From contig BTUU01000021.1 in NCBI GenBank assembly GCA_045863555.1, positions 32,766-96,765 of the forward strand: 64,000 nt of DNA, written 5' to 3'. The notes beneath the pieces are model-generated. The model saw nothing but the letters and a program-made list of their open reading frames with translations, ran no database searches and had not been told where the DNA came from. Positions 20,677-29,012 of the stretch are shown here, in pieces (positions within the stretch are counted from its first letter, which is position 1; every line of letters begins with the position of its first letter). This DNA is from JACRLV01 sp045863555 (GTDB taxonomy: Bacteria; Planctomycetota; Phycisphaerae; UBA1845; Fen-1342). The translations under genes and the position numbers were made by a program.

Positions 20677-22179
20677 ATGAGCATCATCGACCGGCTTACG
20701 CACGCGGCCAATCTGCCGTCGCTGCCCACCGTGGCGATCGAAGTGCTGCGACTCGCCAAAAGCGACGACGTATCCGTCGATGCGATCGCAAAGGTCGTGC
20801 AGAACGACCCCGCGCTGTCGGCGAAGCTGCTGCGCGTCGTGAATTCGCCCCTGTTCGGCGTGGCGCGCGAGGTTGCGTCGATCAAGCAGGCGATGGTGAT
20901 TCTCGGGCTGCGGACCGTAAAGGTCATGGCGCTGAGCTTCTCGCTCGTGGAGGCGCTGCGCGCGTCGGATGCGGACGAGTTTGACCTGGCCGCGTTCTGG
21001 CGCCGATCGGTCCTGACGTCGGTCGCGGCCCGGCTGCTGGCGCGGGCGGTGAACGGCCGGCTCTCCGAGGAGGCGTTCGTTTCGGGGCTGCTGGCGGACA
21101 TCGGCATGTTTGTGGGCGCTCGCTGCGTCCCGGAGGAATACCGCAAGGTCGCCCGGCTCTGTCACGCCGAGAACATCGCGCTCGTGGACGCGGAAAAGCG
21201 CGTATTCGGGGCGACGCACGCCGAGCTGGGGCGGGCGCTTCTGGAAAAGTGGAGTCTGCCGGATCTCGTGTGCCGGGCGGTCGGCGCGCACCATGGCGAC
21301 GGGATCGCGGAGCTTGCGGGTCCGGATCAGACGATGGCCAAGGTCGTCCACTGCGCCGCACGGCTCGCGGCGCTGTTTGCGGGCGAGGCGCCGCCCAGTG
21401 AACTGGGGCAGGTGAAGCAGGCGATCGTCGATTCGCTGGGCGTCGACGCATCGAAGATCGAATCGATGCTCGAAGCACTGACGACCCACGTGCGCCAGAC
21501 CGCGAGCCTGCTCTCGCTCGACATCGGAACGACGGTCACCTACCCGGAACTCCAGGCGGCGGCGGCCGCGCAGCTCGCGGAGATGAGCGTCGAGGCCGAG
21601 CTGGAGCGCGCGCAGGCCGCGGCGCGGGAGCAGGCGGCGCGGGCGGAGGCGACGCGGCTTACGGAGGAAAAGAAGACGATCCTCGAGGTCGCTTCGACCG
21701 ACGGTCTGACGAAGGTGGCCAACCGGGCCGCGTTCGATCAGCGCATCGCCGAAGAGCACACGCGGGCGCGCGAGACCGGCCAGTCGATCGGCGTGATCAT
21801 GCTGGACGTCGATCACTTCAAGAAGTTCAACGATTTGCATGGGCACCGGGCGGGCGATGAGGTGCTTCGTACCGTGGCGTCGTGCATTCAGTCGGTGGCG
21901 GGGCGGGCGGGTCTGGTGGCGCGATATGGGGGAGAGGAATTCGTCGTGCTCGCGCTCGATGAGTCGGCCCGGAAGCTCGCGGAGATCGCGGAGGAAGTTC
22001 GGCGGGTGATCGAGCGGACGCAGGTCCGTTTCGAGGGGAAGACGCTGGGCGTGACGGCGAGCCTGGGTGTGGCGCAGGCACCCGCGAAGGATGCGACCCT
22101 GGGCGCGATTCTCGAGCAGGCGGACCAGCGGATGTACGCGGCGAAGCGCGCCGGGCGGAATCGGGTGCAGACGGCGTAG
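20677..22179 (+). CDS. HDOD-GGDEF signalling protein, probable diguanylate cyclase
   Basis: A 500-residue cytoplasmic protein. Residues 1-210 are an HDOD domain (LPSLPTVAIEVLRLA, VVQNDPALSAKLLRVVNSPLFG, IKQAMVILGLRTVKVMALS). A coiled-coil linker covers about 290-335 and a GGDEF domain about 340-500, with DGLTKVANR, DVDHFKKFND and the active-site loop RYGGEEF near 418-422. The loop is intact, so synthesis of c-di-GMP is expected. The RxxD inhibitory site normally five residues before it is replaced by GRAG, so product feedback through the I-site is not expected. The start has GGAGGA nine bases upstream. No membrane segment. The gene appears monocistronic. Confidence 0.92.
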   Translation: MSIIDRLTHAANLPSLPTVAIEVLRLAKSDDVSVDAIAKVVQNDPALSAKLLRVVNSPLFGVAREVASIKQAMVILGLRTVKVMALSFSLVEALRASDADEFDLAAFWRRSVLTSVAARLLARAVNGRLSEEAFVSGLLADIGMFVGARCVPEEYRKVARLCHAENIALVDAEKRVFGATHAELGRALLEKWSLPDLVCRAVGAHHGDGIAELAGPDQTMAKVVHCAARLAALFAGEAPPSELGQVKQAIVDSLGVDASKIESMLEALTTHVRQTASLLSLDIGTTVTYPELQAAAAAQLAEMSVEAELERAQAAAREQAARAEATRLTEEKKTILEVASTDGLTKVANRAAFDQRIAEEHTRARETGQSIGVIMLDVDHFKKFNDLHGHRAGDEVLRTVASCIQSVAGRAGLVARYGGEEFVVLALDESARKLAEIAEEVRRVIERTQVRFEGKTLGVTASLGVAQAPAKDATLGAILEQADQRMYAAKRAGRNRVQTA

Positions 22180-22312
22180 CAAGCGGCGCGCGGGTGACAA
22201 AGGGACAAGGTAACAGGGGGACAACGGGCTCACGGGTCAACATGGCGTCGTGGTGATCGGGCTAGCGATCCGCCGGCCGCACAGCTTCCCCGAGAGCGCG
22301 GGGCCGCGTAGC

Positions 22313-22768
22313 ATGGCGGGCATGCTCCCCACACGGAACATCATCAGCGAGCGCGGACCGGAGCCGGTCGGACCCTATCCGCATGCCAAACAGGTCGGCG
22401 ATTTCATCTTTGTGTCCGGGATCGGTCCCCGGCAGCGGGGGCAGCGGGATATCCCCGGTACGACGCGGGACGCCTCGGGCGCGGTCGTCGACCACGATAT
22501 CGCTGTTCAGGCGCGGAGCTGCTTCGAGAATATCCGGATGATCCTTGAGGATGCCGGGGTTCCGTGGAGCAACGTTGTCGACGTGACGGCGTTCCTGACG
22601 CACCTGAAACGGGATTTCGCCGATTACAACCGGGTGTTCGCCGAGTTCTTCGCGGGACCGGGCAAGCCGAACCCGACGCGCACGACCGTGGAAGTCACGG
22701 CGCTTCCGACGGAAATCGCGATCGAGCTGAAGGTGATCGCGATCAGGGGGAGCGGCCCGGGAGAATAG
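22313..22768 (+). CDS. RidA family protein (2-aminomuconate deaminase-like subgroup)
   Basis: A 151-residue protein matching the RidA/YjgF fold. The N-terminal GPYPHAKQVGDFIFVSG is the usual PY-H/Q-A-VGD-FVSG signature. The core has ENIRMILEDAGVPWSNVVDVTAFL, and the active-site Arg lies in PTRTTVEVTALP. RidA proteins hydrolyse reactive enamine/imine intermediates. The longer loop after FVSG (GPRQRGQ...PGTTRD) resembles members annotated as 2-aminomuconate deaminase, but no catabolic genes are nearby, so the specific substrate is not supported. Two ATG codons, 22313 and 22322, are possible starts; neither has a strong ribosome site. Confidence 0.85.
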   Translation: MAGMLPTRNIISERGPEPVGPYPHAKQVGDFIFVSGIGPRQRGQRDIPGTTRDASGAVVDHDIAVQARSCFENIRMILEDAGVPWSNVVDVTAFLTHLKRDFADYNRVFAEFFAGPGKPNPTRTTVEVTALPTEIAIELKVIAIRGSGPGE

Positions 22769-22921
22769 GCCCGGCGCCGATCCCGGCCGGCCGGGTGACA
22801 ATCGCGCGCAAAATCAGCGCAAAGCCGCTTCCGCCGAATGGGCGGGACCGTATAATTCCGAGTAGTGTTCGGCCGCGGCTGAAGCCGCGCCCTGGGCCAG
22901 TGGACAGCGTGGAGACCCGCG

Positions 22922-23617
22922 ATGAACCGGTACTCGTATGAATCCGGCGTACAGACCTACCAGGCCGCGCCGTCGCGTGCCGATTTCCTGCTCAAGACGT
23001 ACCTGACGCTCTTCGGGGCGATCGTCGCGTTCGTGCTGCTCGAAGTGGCGATGTTCAAGAGCGGCGTGGCGGACCAGATCATCGCTGCGCTCGCGGGCAC
23101 GTCGTGGCTGATCGTGCTGGGCGCTTTCATGGTAGTCGGATGGCTGGCGTCGCAGATGGCTCACGCTGCGACGTCCAAGCTGGCACAGGCCGCCGGCCTC
23201 GCGCTCTACGTCGTCGCGGACGCGATTATCTTCGTGCCGCTGCTCTGGTACGCGAACCGGGTCGCGCCAGGGGTCATCGCCAGCGCCGCGATCGTGACGC
23301 TGGGCGGCTTCGGCCTGCTGACGGCGACGGTCCTGCTGACCCGGGCTGATTTCTCGTTTCTGCGCGGAGTCGTCTTCTGGGGATTCATCGTCGCACTGCT
23401 GCTGATCGTGGGTTCGGTGCTCTTCGGGTTCCAGCTCGGCATGTTCTTCAGCGTCGCGATGGTGGCGCTGGCGGGTGCGTCGGTCCTCTACAGCACGTCG
23501 ACGATCCTGCACACCTACAGCGAAGACCGGTACATCGGAGCGGCGCTCCAGCTCTTTGCGGATGTCGCGATCATGTTCTGGTATGTACTGCGGATCTTCC
23601 TCGCTTCGCGCGAGTAG
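22922..23617 (+). CDS. Bax inhibitor-1/YccA-like multi-pass membrane protein
   Basis: A 231-residue integral membrane protein with about seven hydrophobic helices between residues 25 and 228, a short polar N-terminus and a charged end. Segments such as FLLKTYLTLFGAIVAFVLLE, the central VAPGVIASAAIVTLGGFGLL and the end SEDRYIGAALQLFADVAIMF fit the BI-1/YccA/YbhL family, in which two acidic residues in the last helices form a pH-sensing calcium leak pore. The YxxAALxLYxDxxxxF-type ending is well kept. Physiological role in bacteria is unclear. GGAG precedes the ATG. It is followed by 150 bases before the radical SAM gene. Confidence 0.88.
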   Translation: MNRYSYESGVQTYQAAPSRADFLLKTYLTLFGAIVAFVLLEVAMFKSGVADQIIAALAGTSWLIVLGAFMVVGWLASQMAHAATSKLAQAAGLALYVVADAIIFVPLLWYANRVAPGVIASAAIVTLGGFGLLTATVLLTRADFSFLRGVVFWGFIVALLLIVGSVLFGFQLGMFFSVAMVALAGASVLYSTSTILHTYSEDRYIGAALQLFADVAIMFWYVLRIFLASRE

Positions 23618-23773
23618 CGGCTTTCCAGGCCGCCGGATCGGTTCTGCGAGGTCGGTCGCACGCCGCGGCCGGCCTCGCGTTCTTCCCGGATGCCGCGGCG
23701 ATCCGCCCGCGCGTCCCGGCCTTGTGCTACATTGCTCACCCAAGACGCCCGAGGCCGGCGTGAGGTGGTGCGT

Positions 23774-25135
23774 TTGCGAATTCTCGTGCTCCAGTTTCGA
23801 CCCGCAACCGCGAGCCGCCCGCTGCCCCGATTTGATCCGCAGCTCGCGACGCTCCTGAGTCTGATGAAGGAGCGCGGCCACACGCTGACGCTGGTCGGCG
23901 TTTCGAAATTCGAACTGGCGCCGATCAAGTCGGCGCTGGCCCGGGCGCTCCCGCAGCTCATCTACGCCGATCTGTCGCCCGTCTGCGTGGATCTCGCGCG
24001 CCGGACGCTCCAGGTGATCCAGGAGACCGAGCAGCTTCCGATCGTCGTCGGCGGCGTCTACCCGACCATCGACCCCGCGGCCAGCCTGAGCCTGCCCGGC
24101 GTACACGCCGCGGCGATCGGCGAGGGCGATGCGACGCTGGTGACCTACCTCGAACGGATGAAGGATCCGGCGATCGGACAGGTCGTGCGCGGCGTCTGGC
24201 TGCGCGATGAACGCGGGCTCGCGCGGCCGGAGATGCCGATGCTCGTCGAGGATCTCGATTCGCTGCCGCTGGCGGAGCGCGAGCTGTTTGAGACCGCCGC
24301 GCAGCTCAAGCGAACGGGCGAGGTCGAGGTCGGCGTGGGCCGGGGCTGCCCCCAGGCGTGCGCGTACTGCATCAATCCCGGCGTCGCGGCGATCTACAAA
24401 GCGCGGGGGGCGTGGGTTCGCCGGCGCTCGCCCGAGCATGTGCTGGATGAGATCGACCAGCTTCGCGCCGCGTACGGGGCGGACATTCGCACGGTCCGGT
24501 TTCTCGACCACTCATTCGCTCTCGATCCGGCCTGGCTCGATGCGCTGCTCGCGGAGTATCGCGCCCGCTGCCCGCTGCCGTTCCGCTGCCATATCCGGCC
24601 GAATTCGATGACCGACGGGCTGGCCGGGCGTCTGGCCGCGGCGGGCTGCCGGGCGGCGGACATCGAGGTGATCAGCGGCAGCGACTTCATCCGCAACGAG
24701 ATTTTCGCCATGAACCTCTCCGGCGCGCAGATCGAGACAGCGTTCGAGGCGCTGCGGGCGGCGGACATCCGGACGCGCGCGATTGTCTACCTCGGCAGCC
24801 CGTACGAGAGCGAGGCCTCGCTGGACGAGACGCATGCGCTGCTCGCGCGGCTGAAGCCGGGGCTGGTCGATGTGCGGCCGTATTATCCGTTTCCGGGGAC
24901 GGGCGCGACGGATCTGGCCCGGTCGAGCGGGTGGATTCACACGCGCGGCGAGGAGCAGTTTCACGGAGACGCCGCGGGGATCGACATGCCCGCGTGCCGG
25001 CCGGCGGTGATCGCGGCGGCGGTGCGGCGGTTCCGCTCGGATTTTCCGACGGACGTCGGTGAGCCGTGGTGGCGGCGGCTCTCGCAGGCATCGCTTCAGA
25101 TGTTCGGTTCGGTGTTTCGCCGACAGGATTCCTGA
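23774..25135 (+). CDS. B12-binding-type radical SAM protein
   Basis: A 453-residue protein. The N-terminal 120 residues (RILVLQFRP, LSLMKERGHTLTLVG, PIVVGGVYPT) form a Rossmann-like cobalamin-binding-type domain. A radical SAM TIM barrel follows, with the CxxxCxxC cluster motif GCPQACAYC at about 192-199. Later motifs include EVISGSDFIRNEI and YPFPGTGATDL. Such proteins often methylate unactivated carbons or modify lipids and natural products. The barrel lacks extra cysteine clusters. Start is uncertain: GAGG is eight bases before the TTG chosen and only two before a GTG at 23768. Substrate unknown; it is not clearly co-transcribed with any neighbour. Confidence 0.82.
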   Translation: MRILVLQFRPATASRPLPRFDPQLATLLSLMKERGHTLTLVGVSKFELAPIKSALARALPQLIYADLSPVCVDLARRTLQVIQETEQLPIVVGGVYPTIDPAASLSLPGVHAAAIGEGDATLVTYLERMKDPAIGQVVRGVWLRDERGLARPEMPMLVEDLDSLPLAERELFETAAQLKRTGEVEVGVGRGCPQACAYCINPGVAAIYKARGAWVRRRSPEHVLDEIDQLRAAYGADIRTVRFLDHSFALDPAWLDALLAEYRARCPLPFRCHIRPNSMTDGLAGRLAAAGCRAADIEVISGSDFIRNEIFAMNLSGAQIETAFEALRAADIRTRAIVYLGSPYESEASLDETHALLARLKPGLVDVRPYYPFPGTGATDLARSSGWIHTRGEEQFHGDAAGIDMPACRPAVIAAAVRRFRSDFPTDVGEPWWRRLSQASLQMFGSVFRRQDS

Positions 25136-25266
25136 CCGGCCGGCGCGCGCCCGCCCGCGATCGCGCCCGCTCCATTCTCGGACCTGCTTGCACCCCCGCA
25201 TGGCCGCTGAGTACATTGAACTCAGCGGCGGCTCACGTCGTCGCCCATTCCTGGAGGAAAGCAGCC

Positions 25267-26697
25267 ATGTCCCGTTCACGCATTCTCTGGATTCTGATCG
25301 CAACCTTCGCGGGTCCTGCGGCGCTCGCCGCAGACTGGAACAACGCCGGCGGCAATGCCGGCCGCAACGGACTGACGACCGAGATCGGCCCCGATTCGCT
25401 CAGCGATCTGCTCTGGTCGGGAGGGCGGTCGTCGATCATCGCCTGGCAGCCGGTGATTGAGGGCGGCCGCGTATTCATGGTCCGGCAGACGGGTTTTCCG
25501 CCGGAACCGAACTCGGATGAATCGCCGGTCGTCGCGATGAATCTCGACACGGGGCAGGAACTCTGGTTCCGGCACATTCCCGCCGCGGCGAGCGACTGGA
25601 CGACGTGGATCGCCGGCGCGCGCGATGGCCGCGTCTACGCGGCGCGGTCAGGGAACGGGTCGTCCGTTTCGGCGGTGATGTATGCACTGGATGCCGCGAC
25701 GGGCGCCACGGTGTGGACATCGCAGGACGTGACGAGCGCAGGGGCCTATGACGGCGTGGTTTTCGCGGGCAACGGGGACCTGCTCGTCGCGGATTTCCGG
25801 AACATCACGCGGATCCGTGCGACGGACGGCACGACGGCGTTTCGCGTCGATCGGCTCGCTTCCGTGAGCGGGAGCTGCGGCGGCTGCCTGAATGAGTCCG
25901 CGGCCGGGGGGCCGGCGTTTTACGTCGCGGACGCCGCGCCGGGCGGGACGGTGATCAAGCGGTTCGACGCCGAGACGGGGGCGCTGGAGTACACGAGCCC
26001 GGTCATGGCTGGGTTCACGATTCAGAACACGCCGATGGTCGCGCCGGACGGCACGGTCTATCTCTCGCGGACGCAGAACAACACGGCGGTGGATTTCTTC
26101 TACGCGATCAACGATGACGGGGCGGCGATGACGATCCGCTGGAGCGTGCCGGCGCGCTGGTCGGTCGTGTCGGAATTCGCGGTGAACCCGTCCGGCGACG
26201 TGTTCATGATGGCGCCGGGCGATTTCATCCAGCTTCGCTCGCGCGTGGACGGTGCGCTGCTCGCGGAGACGGAGGCGCCGATTGCGAGCGACTTCAACGC
26301 GCAGCCGCGCATGGCGTGCGACGACCTCGGGCGGCTGTATCTCTCGAACGGCTCGTTCTCGCTGGGGAGGTTCTATTCCTACAACGCGGATCTCACGGAG
26401 CGCTGGAGCCTGCCCGTGGCGAATATCAACATCGGCGCGCCGGCGATCGGGCGCGACGGCACGCTGGTCATCTGCGGCAACGGGTCCAACGTCCGCGCGT
26501 ATCGCACGCCGCGGGTCGACTGTCCGGGGGATCTGGACGGCGATCAGGCGGTCGCGCTCTCCGACCTCGCGATTCTGCTGTCGAATTTCGGGACGCCCGG
26601 CGGCGCGGGCGCGGGCGACGGCGATCTTGACGGCGACGTCGACGTCGACCTCAGCGATCTGTCGCTGCTCCTGAGCCTGTTCGGAACGACCTGCTGA
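25267..26697 (+). CDS. Secreted PQQ-like beta-propeller protein with C-terminal dockerin-type module
   Basis: A 476-residue exported protein. Residues 1-21 form a signal peptide ending in ALAA. Residues 25-410 show repeated strands with Asp/Gly/Trp-rich turns (NLDTGQELWF, ALDAATGATVW, RFDAETGALEY), a PQQ-dehydrogenase-like propeller without obvious cofactor residues. The last 60 residues contain two dockerin-like loops, GDLDGDQAVALSDLAILLSN and GDLDGDVDVDLSDLSLLLS, ending in a terminal Cys; another Cys precedes the first loop. Dockerin modules bind calcium and normally dock to cohesins. The start has GGAGGA. A strong terminator follows the gene. Confidence 0.86.
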   Translation: MSRSRILWILIATFAGPAALAADWNNAGGNAGRNGLTTEIGPDSLSDLLWSGGRSSIIAWQPVIEGGRVFMVRQTGFPPEPNSDESPVVAMNLDTGQELWFRHIPAAASDWTTWIAGARDGRVYAARSGNGSSVSAVMYALDAATGATVWTSQDVTSAGAYDGVVFAGNGDLLVADFRNITRIRATDGTTAFRVDRLASVSGSCGGCLNESAAGGPAFYVADAAPGGTVIKRFDAETGALEYTSPVMAGFTIQNTPMVAPDGTVYLSRTQNNTAVDFFYAINDDGAAMTIRWSVPARWSVVSEFAVNPSGDVFMMAPGDFIQLRSRVDGALLAETEAPIASDFNAQPRMACDDLGRLYLSNGSFSLGRFYSYNADLTERWSLPVANINIGAPAIGRDGTLVICGNGSNVRAYRTPRVDCPGDLDGDQAVALSDLAILLSNFGTPGGAGAGDGDLDGDVDVDLSDLSLLLSLFGTTC

Positions 26698-26710
26698 CGT
26701 CAGAAACGAT

Positions 26711-26755
26711 GCGGCCCGGACGTGCTTTCGCCTGTCCGGGCCGCGTCTGATTTTT
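26711..26755 (+). terminator. Rho-independent terminator after the PQQ/dockerin gene
   Basis: An 11-bp perfect GC-rich stem (26711-26721 with 26734-26744), a 12-base loop and a TTTTT run at 26751-26755. It lies between convergent genes. The minus-strand side has only a short T stretch, so termination should be best in the plus direction. Confidence 0.85.
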
Positions 26756-26780
26756 CGCTCGGTCCTGCCGAAGCGTGCGG

Positions 26781-27209
26781 CTACCCGCGTGCCTTGAAGC
26801 AGTCGCGGCAGTAGACCGGCCGGTTTCCGCTGGGCTTGAACGGGACCTCGGTTGTCTTTCCGCATTCCGCGCAGACGGCCGGATAGAGCTGCTTGGGCGG
26901 GCCGCCGCGACCACCGCCGCCGCCGTACCCGCCGCGGCCGCCGCCGCCGCCGCCACCGCCGTAGCCGCCACGACCGCCGCCGCCGCCTTCACGGCGCGGG
27001 GGCCGCGCTTCGTTGCCGGGCGAGGCTCCGCCGCCGCCGCCACCTCCCGCGCCGCCGCCGCCATCCGTGCGGCGAGATTCGCGGCACGGGCGGCAGCGCT
27101 TGGGGTCGTTGGTGAAGCCGCGCGAGGCGTAGCGCTGCTGGTCCTCGACTGAATGAGTGAATTCCTGGCCGCAGTCGGCGCACACGATTGTCTTGTCTGT
27201 CTGTTCCAT
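26781..27209 (-). CDS. Zinc-ribbon protein with central RGG/YGG glycine-rich tract
   Basis: A 142-residue protein with two cysteine clusters. The N-terminal part (residues 1-45) has CADCGQEF and later CRPCRES, with YASRGFTNDPKRC between, matching the small 'probable zinc-ribbon' family. Residues 50-105 are almost pure glycine with RGG and GGYGG repeats. The C-terminal part has CAECGKTTEVPFKP and CRDCFKARG, a second four-cysteine ribbon common in planctomycete and chloroflexi proteins. Zinc binding is expected. The RGG tract is typical of RNA-binding proteins, so a nucleic-acid role is inferred. AGAGG precedes the start. A similar tract occurs in the RRM protein at 28265-28684. Confidence 0.82.
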   Translation of the reverse strand: MEQTDKTIVCADCGQEFTHSVEDQQRYASRGFTNDPKRCRPCRESRRTDGGGGAGGGGGGGASPGNEARPPRREGGGGGRGGYGGGGGGGGRGGYGGGGGRGGPPKQLYPAVCAECGKTTEVPFKPSGNRPVYCRDCFKARG

Positions 27210-27603
27210 TGGGTGCCTCTTGGGGAAGCCTCGACGAAGGAGGGTGAGTTCGCGGCGAAGTAAGCGGTACGCCGCATTTCCGGGTCGCTAGCCCGCCCGG
27301 GGGGGGGTGGCCGACCTAACCGTTTGGTGATCGCCCCTCGCCGCCTTCGGACGGCCGGAGTGATCAGCGGGAAGAATGACGCCCCGGAGCCGAGAATGCA
27401 AGCGGAAACAGTCCAAAATCCGGACTGGCCTTTTTGCCGGCCGGCACGGCGGATCGACCGCTCGGGATGCCGAAGAGGCGTTCATTTTCGGACCGCGCGG
27501 TTGCTGCGCGGGGACGGGACGATCGGAGCTGCAAAAAACGGGCTGGAGCGTGGCAATTCGCGGCGGCCCGCGCTAAAGTGAAGCGTCAGGCTGGTCGATA
27601 CCC
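27210..27603. other. 394-base intergenic region with no recognised gene
   Basis: This divergent interval separates the zinc-ribbon gene (minus) and the J-like gene (plus). It contains a run of nine G at 27299-27307. Short reading frames in all frames have no ribosome site or recognisable product. Promoters for both flanking genes should lie here but no confident -10/-35 pair was found. Confidence 0.5.
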
Positions 27604-28119
27604 ATGCGCGACTGTTTTGCCATCCTGGGGCTCAAGCCCGACCGCTACGATCCGTCCGCACTGGCGCGGCGGTTCGTCGAGCGGCGCCGGGAACTGCTTT
27701 CCGATCGCCGGCGCGCGCCCTCCGAGGTGCATCGTTCCCTGGACGAACTGCACGTCGCGTACGCGCTGCTCCGTGACCGCGAGGCGCAGACGGACCATCA
27801 GCGCGAACTGTCGCGCGGCCCGGCCGATCCGCTCACCGGGTTGCAGCACATGATCGCCGCGTCGCTCGAAGACGGGCTGCTGCGGCGTTCGAGACGCGAG
27901 GCGATCCTGGCGGAAGGGCGGCGGCGCGGCCTGTCGGATTTCCACACGCACCTGCTGATCGCCCAGACGCAATTCGGCCGGGAGCGCGTGCTCGCGTTCG
28001 ACGATCCGCGCGACGAGCCGCTGCGCGATTCGCAGCATCGCAGCTCGGCGCGATTCGCCGCGGCGCTCGTGCTGGGTTTCGCGCTGTTCCTCGCCTTCGT
28101 CCGCATGCTCGGCGTCTGA
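27604..28119 (+). CDS. J-domain-like protein without HPD, with C-terminal membrane anchor
   Basis: A 171-residue protein. The first 65 residues resemble a J domain start (CFAILGLKPDRYDPSALARRFVERRRELLSD, then LDELHVAYALLRD), but the HPD tripeptide that activates DnaK is absent from the helix II-III loop. The middle is Arg-rich and helical. Residues about 149-168 (FAAALVLGFALFLAFVRML) form one hydrophobic helix at the very end, the layout of a tail-anchored protein. It may be a scaffold or a degenerate co-chaperone; an unrelated helical protein is possible. No good ribosome site is seen before the ATG. Confidence 0.65.
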   Translation: MRDCFAILGLKPDRYDPSALARRFVERRRELLSDRRRAPSEVHRSLDELHVAYALLRDREAQTDHQRELSRGPADPLTGLQHMIAASLEDGLLRRSRREAILAEGRRRGLSDFHTHLLIAQTQFGRERVLAFDDPRDEPLRDSQHRSSARFAAALVLGFALFLAFVRMLGV

Positions 28120-28185
28120 CGCGCGACGGGCGTTCCCGTTTTTCACATGGACGAAATGCACCGAGCCGGTTCCCGGCCCTCCCCC

Positions 28186-28223
28186 AAAAAATCCGTGGGT
28201 CCGGGAGCAGTTCCCGAACCCAC
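28186..28223 (-). terminator. Rho-independent terminator of the RRM gene
   Basis: On the minus strand a 12-bp stem (28223-28212 with 28206-28195, one G-U pair) with a 5-base loop is followed by TTTTTT at 28191-28186. It lies 40-80 bases after the RRM stop codon. Confidence 0.85.
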
Positions 28224-28264
28224 GTGGATTTCGATCGATTGAAGGCGGTCTGGCGGGCTACTCG

Positions 28265-28684
28265 TTAGTAGCCGCCGCGGCCGCCGCCATAGTCGCCGCG
28301 GTCGCGCCGGCCGCCACCGCCACCGCCACCGCCGTATCCGCCGCCGCCGCCACCACCACCACCGTAGCCGCCGCGGCCGCCGCCGCCGCCACCGTAGCCG
28401 CCCCGGCCGCCACCACCGCCGCCGCCGGCCCGCGGTTCGCGCGGGCGGGCCTCATTGACGGTGAGAGCCCGGCCGTTGATGGCCTTGCCGTTGAGGTTGT
28501 TGATCGCGGCCTGAGCCTCTTCCTCGGAACCCATCTCGACAAAGCCGTAGCCCTTGCTGCGGCCCGTCTCGCGGTCCATGACGACCTGCGCGCTGCGGAC
28601 GCTCCCGTGGGCGGCGAACATTTCCTGAAGCTCGCCGTCGCTGACCGAGTAAGGAAGATTCCCGACATACAGCCTCGTACCCAT
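28265..28684 (-). CDS. RRM-type RNA-binding protein with RGG/YGG glycine-rich tail
   Basis: A 139-residue protein. Residues 1-80 form one RNA recognition motif with both signature strands: RNP2 (LYVGNL, near 5-10) and RNP1 (KGYGFVEM, near 44-51). Residues 82-139 are glycine-rich with RGGY and YGGGG repeats and end in GRGGY. This is the architecture of cyanobacterial Rbp and plant GRP proteins, which act as cold-induced RNA chaperones or localisation factors. The ATG at 28684 fits the RRM start; AGGAG is nine bases upstream. An ATG a few bases further upstream is in another frame. A promoter about 200 bases upstream implies a long leader. Confidence 0.93.
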   Translation of the reverse strand: MGTRLYVGNLPYSVSDGELQEMFAAHGSVRSAQVVMDRETGRSKGYGFVEMGSEEEAQAAINNLNGKAINGRALTVNEARPREPRAGGGGGGGRGGYGGGGGGRGGYGGGGGGGGGYGGGGGGGGRRDRGDYGGGRGGY

Positions 28685-28771
28685 TGCATCAGACTCCTGA
28701 ACCTGACCTTGCAGAGCACCCTTTGGAACGGAACGGACCCGCAGTTTCACTTTCCCGGGTCAACGCGAAAG

Positions 28772-28789
28772 GGGCCGGCCGACCGGCCC
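28772..28789 (-). repeat. Hairpin in the RRM leader
   Basis: GGGCCGG and CCGGCCC pair around a four-base loop, giving a very stable 7-bp GC hairpin in the predicted 5' untranslated region, about 90 bases before the RRM start codon. Confidence 0.5.
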
Positions 28790-28884
28790 ATGTGGTAGGA
28801 GGGCGAGAGAGGCAGAGAGACGGGAATGAAACGCCAAGCCGTCGCGCATGCTGCATCGCATCGTCAAACCACCAACGGAAGCGT

Positions 28885-28914
28885 ACTATACCATCGGCCT
28901 TTCGTCCGATACAA
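28885..28914 (-). promoter_or_regulatory. Promoter of the RRM gene
   Basis: Read on the minus strand, TTGTAT (28914-28909) and TATAGT (28890-28885) are spaced by 18 bases, a strong sigma70-type match in an AT-rich pocket. Transcription would begin near 28878, leaving a leader of roughly 195 bases before the RRM start codon. Confidence 0.55.
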
Positions 28915-29012
28915 CACATTTTTGAGCGGAATTCGCGACGATTTTGCCGGGGAGTGGCGAAATTCGTGTCAGGCCGCGAACTCCTGCGGTTCCTTGAGAC
29001 AGGAACGACCGG

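Larger units (their letters stand above)
28685..29012. other. 328-base intergenic region between RRM and ECF sigma genes
   Basis: Divergent interval with two readable elements, both on the RRM side: a good promoter at 28885-28914 and a stable hairpin at 28772-28789, reported separately. The stretch 28860-28960 is clearly more AT-rich than the surroundings. No coding sequence is supported, and no confident promoter for the sigma-factor gene was found. Confidence 0.55.

Noticed and set aside
22185..22240. Short direct repeats of a GGGACAA-type unit after the HDOD-GGDEF gene
   Set aside because: Units are irregular and too few to call a repeat array; probably simple sequence.
28258..28719. An alternative frame over the RRM gene that starts near the same ribosome site
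   Set aside because: It encodes an Ala/Arg/Val-rich product, while the other frame encodes a complete RRM with RNP1 and RNP2.
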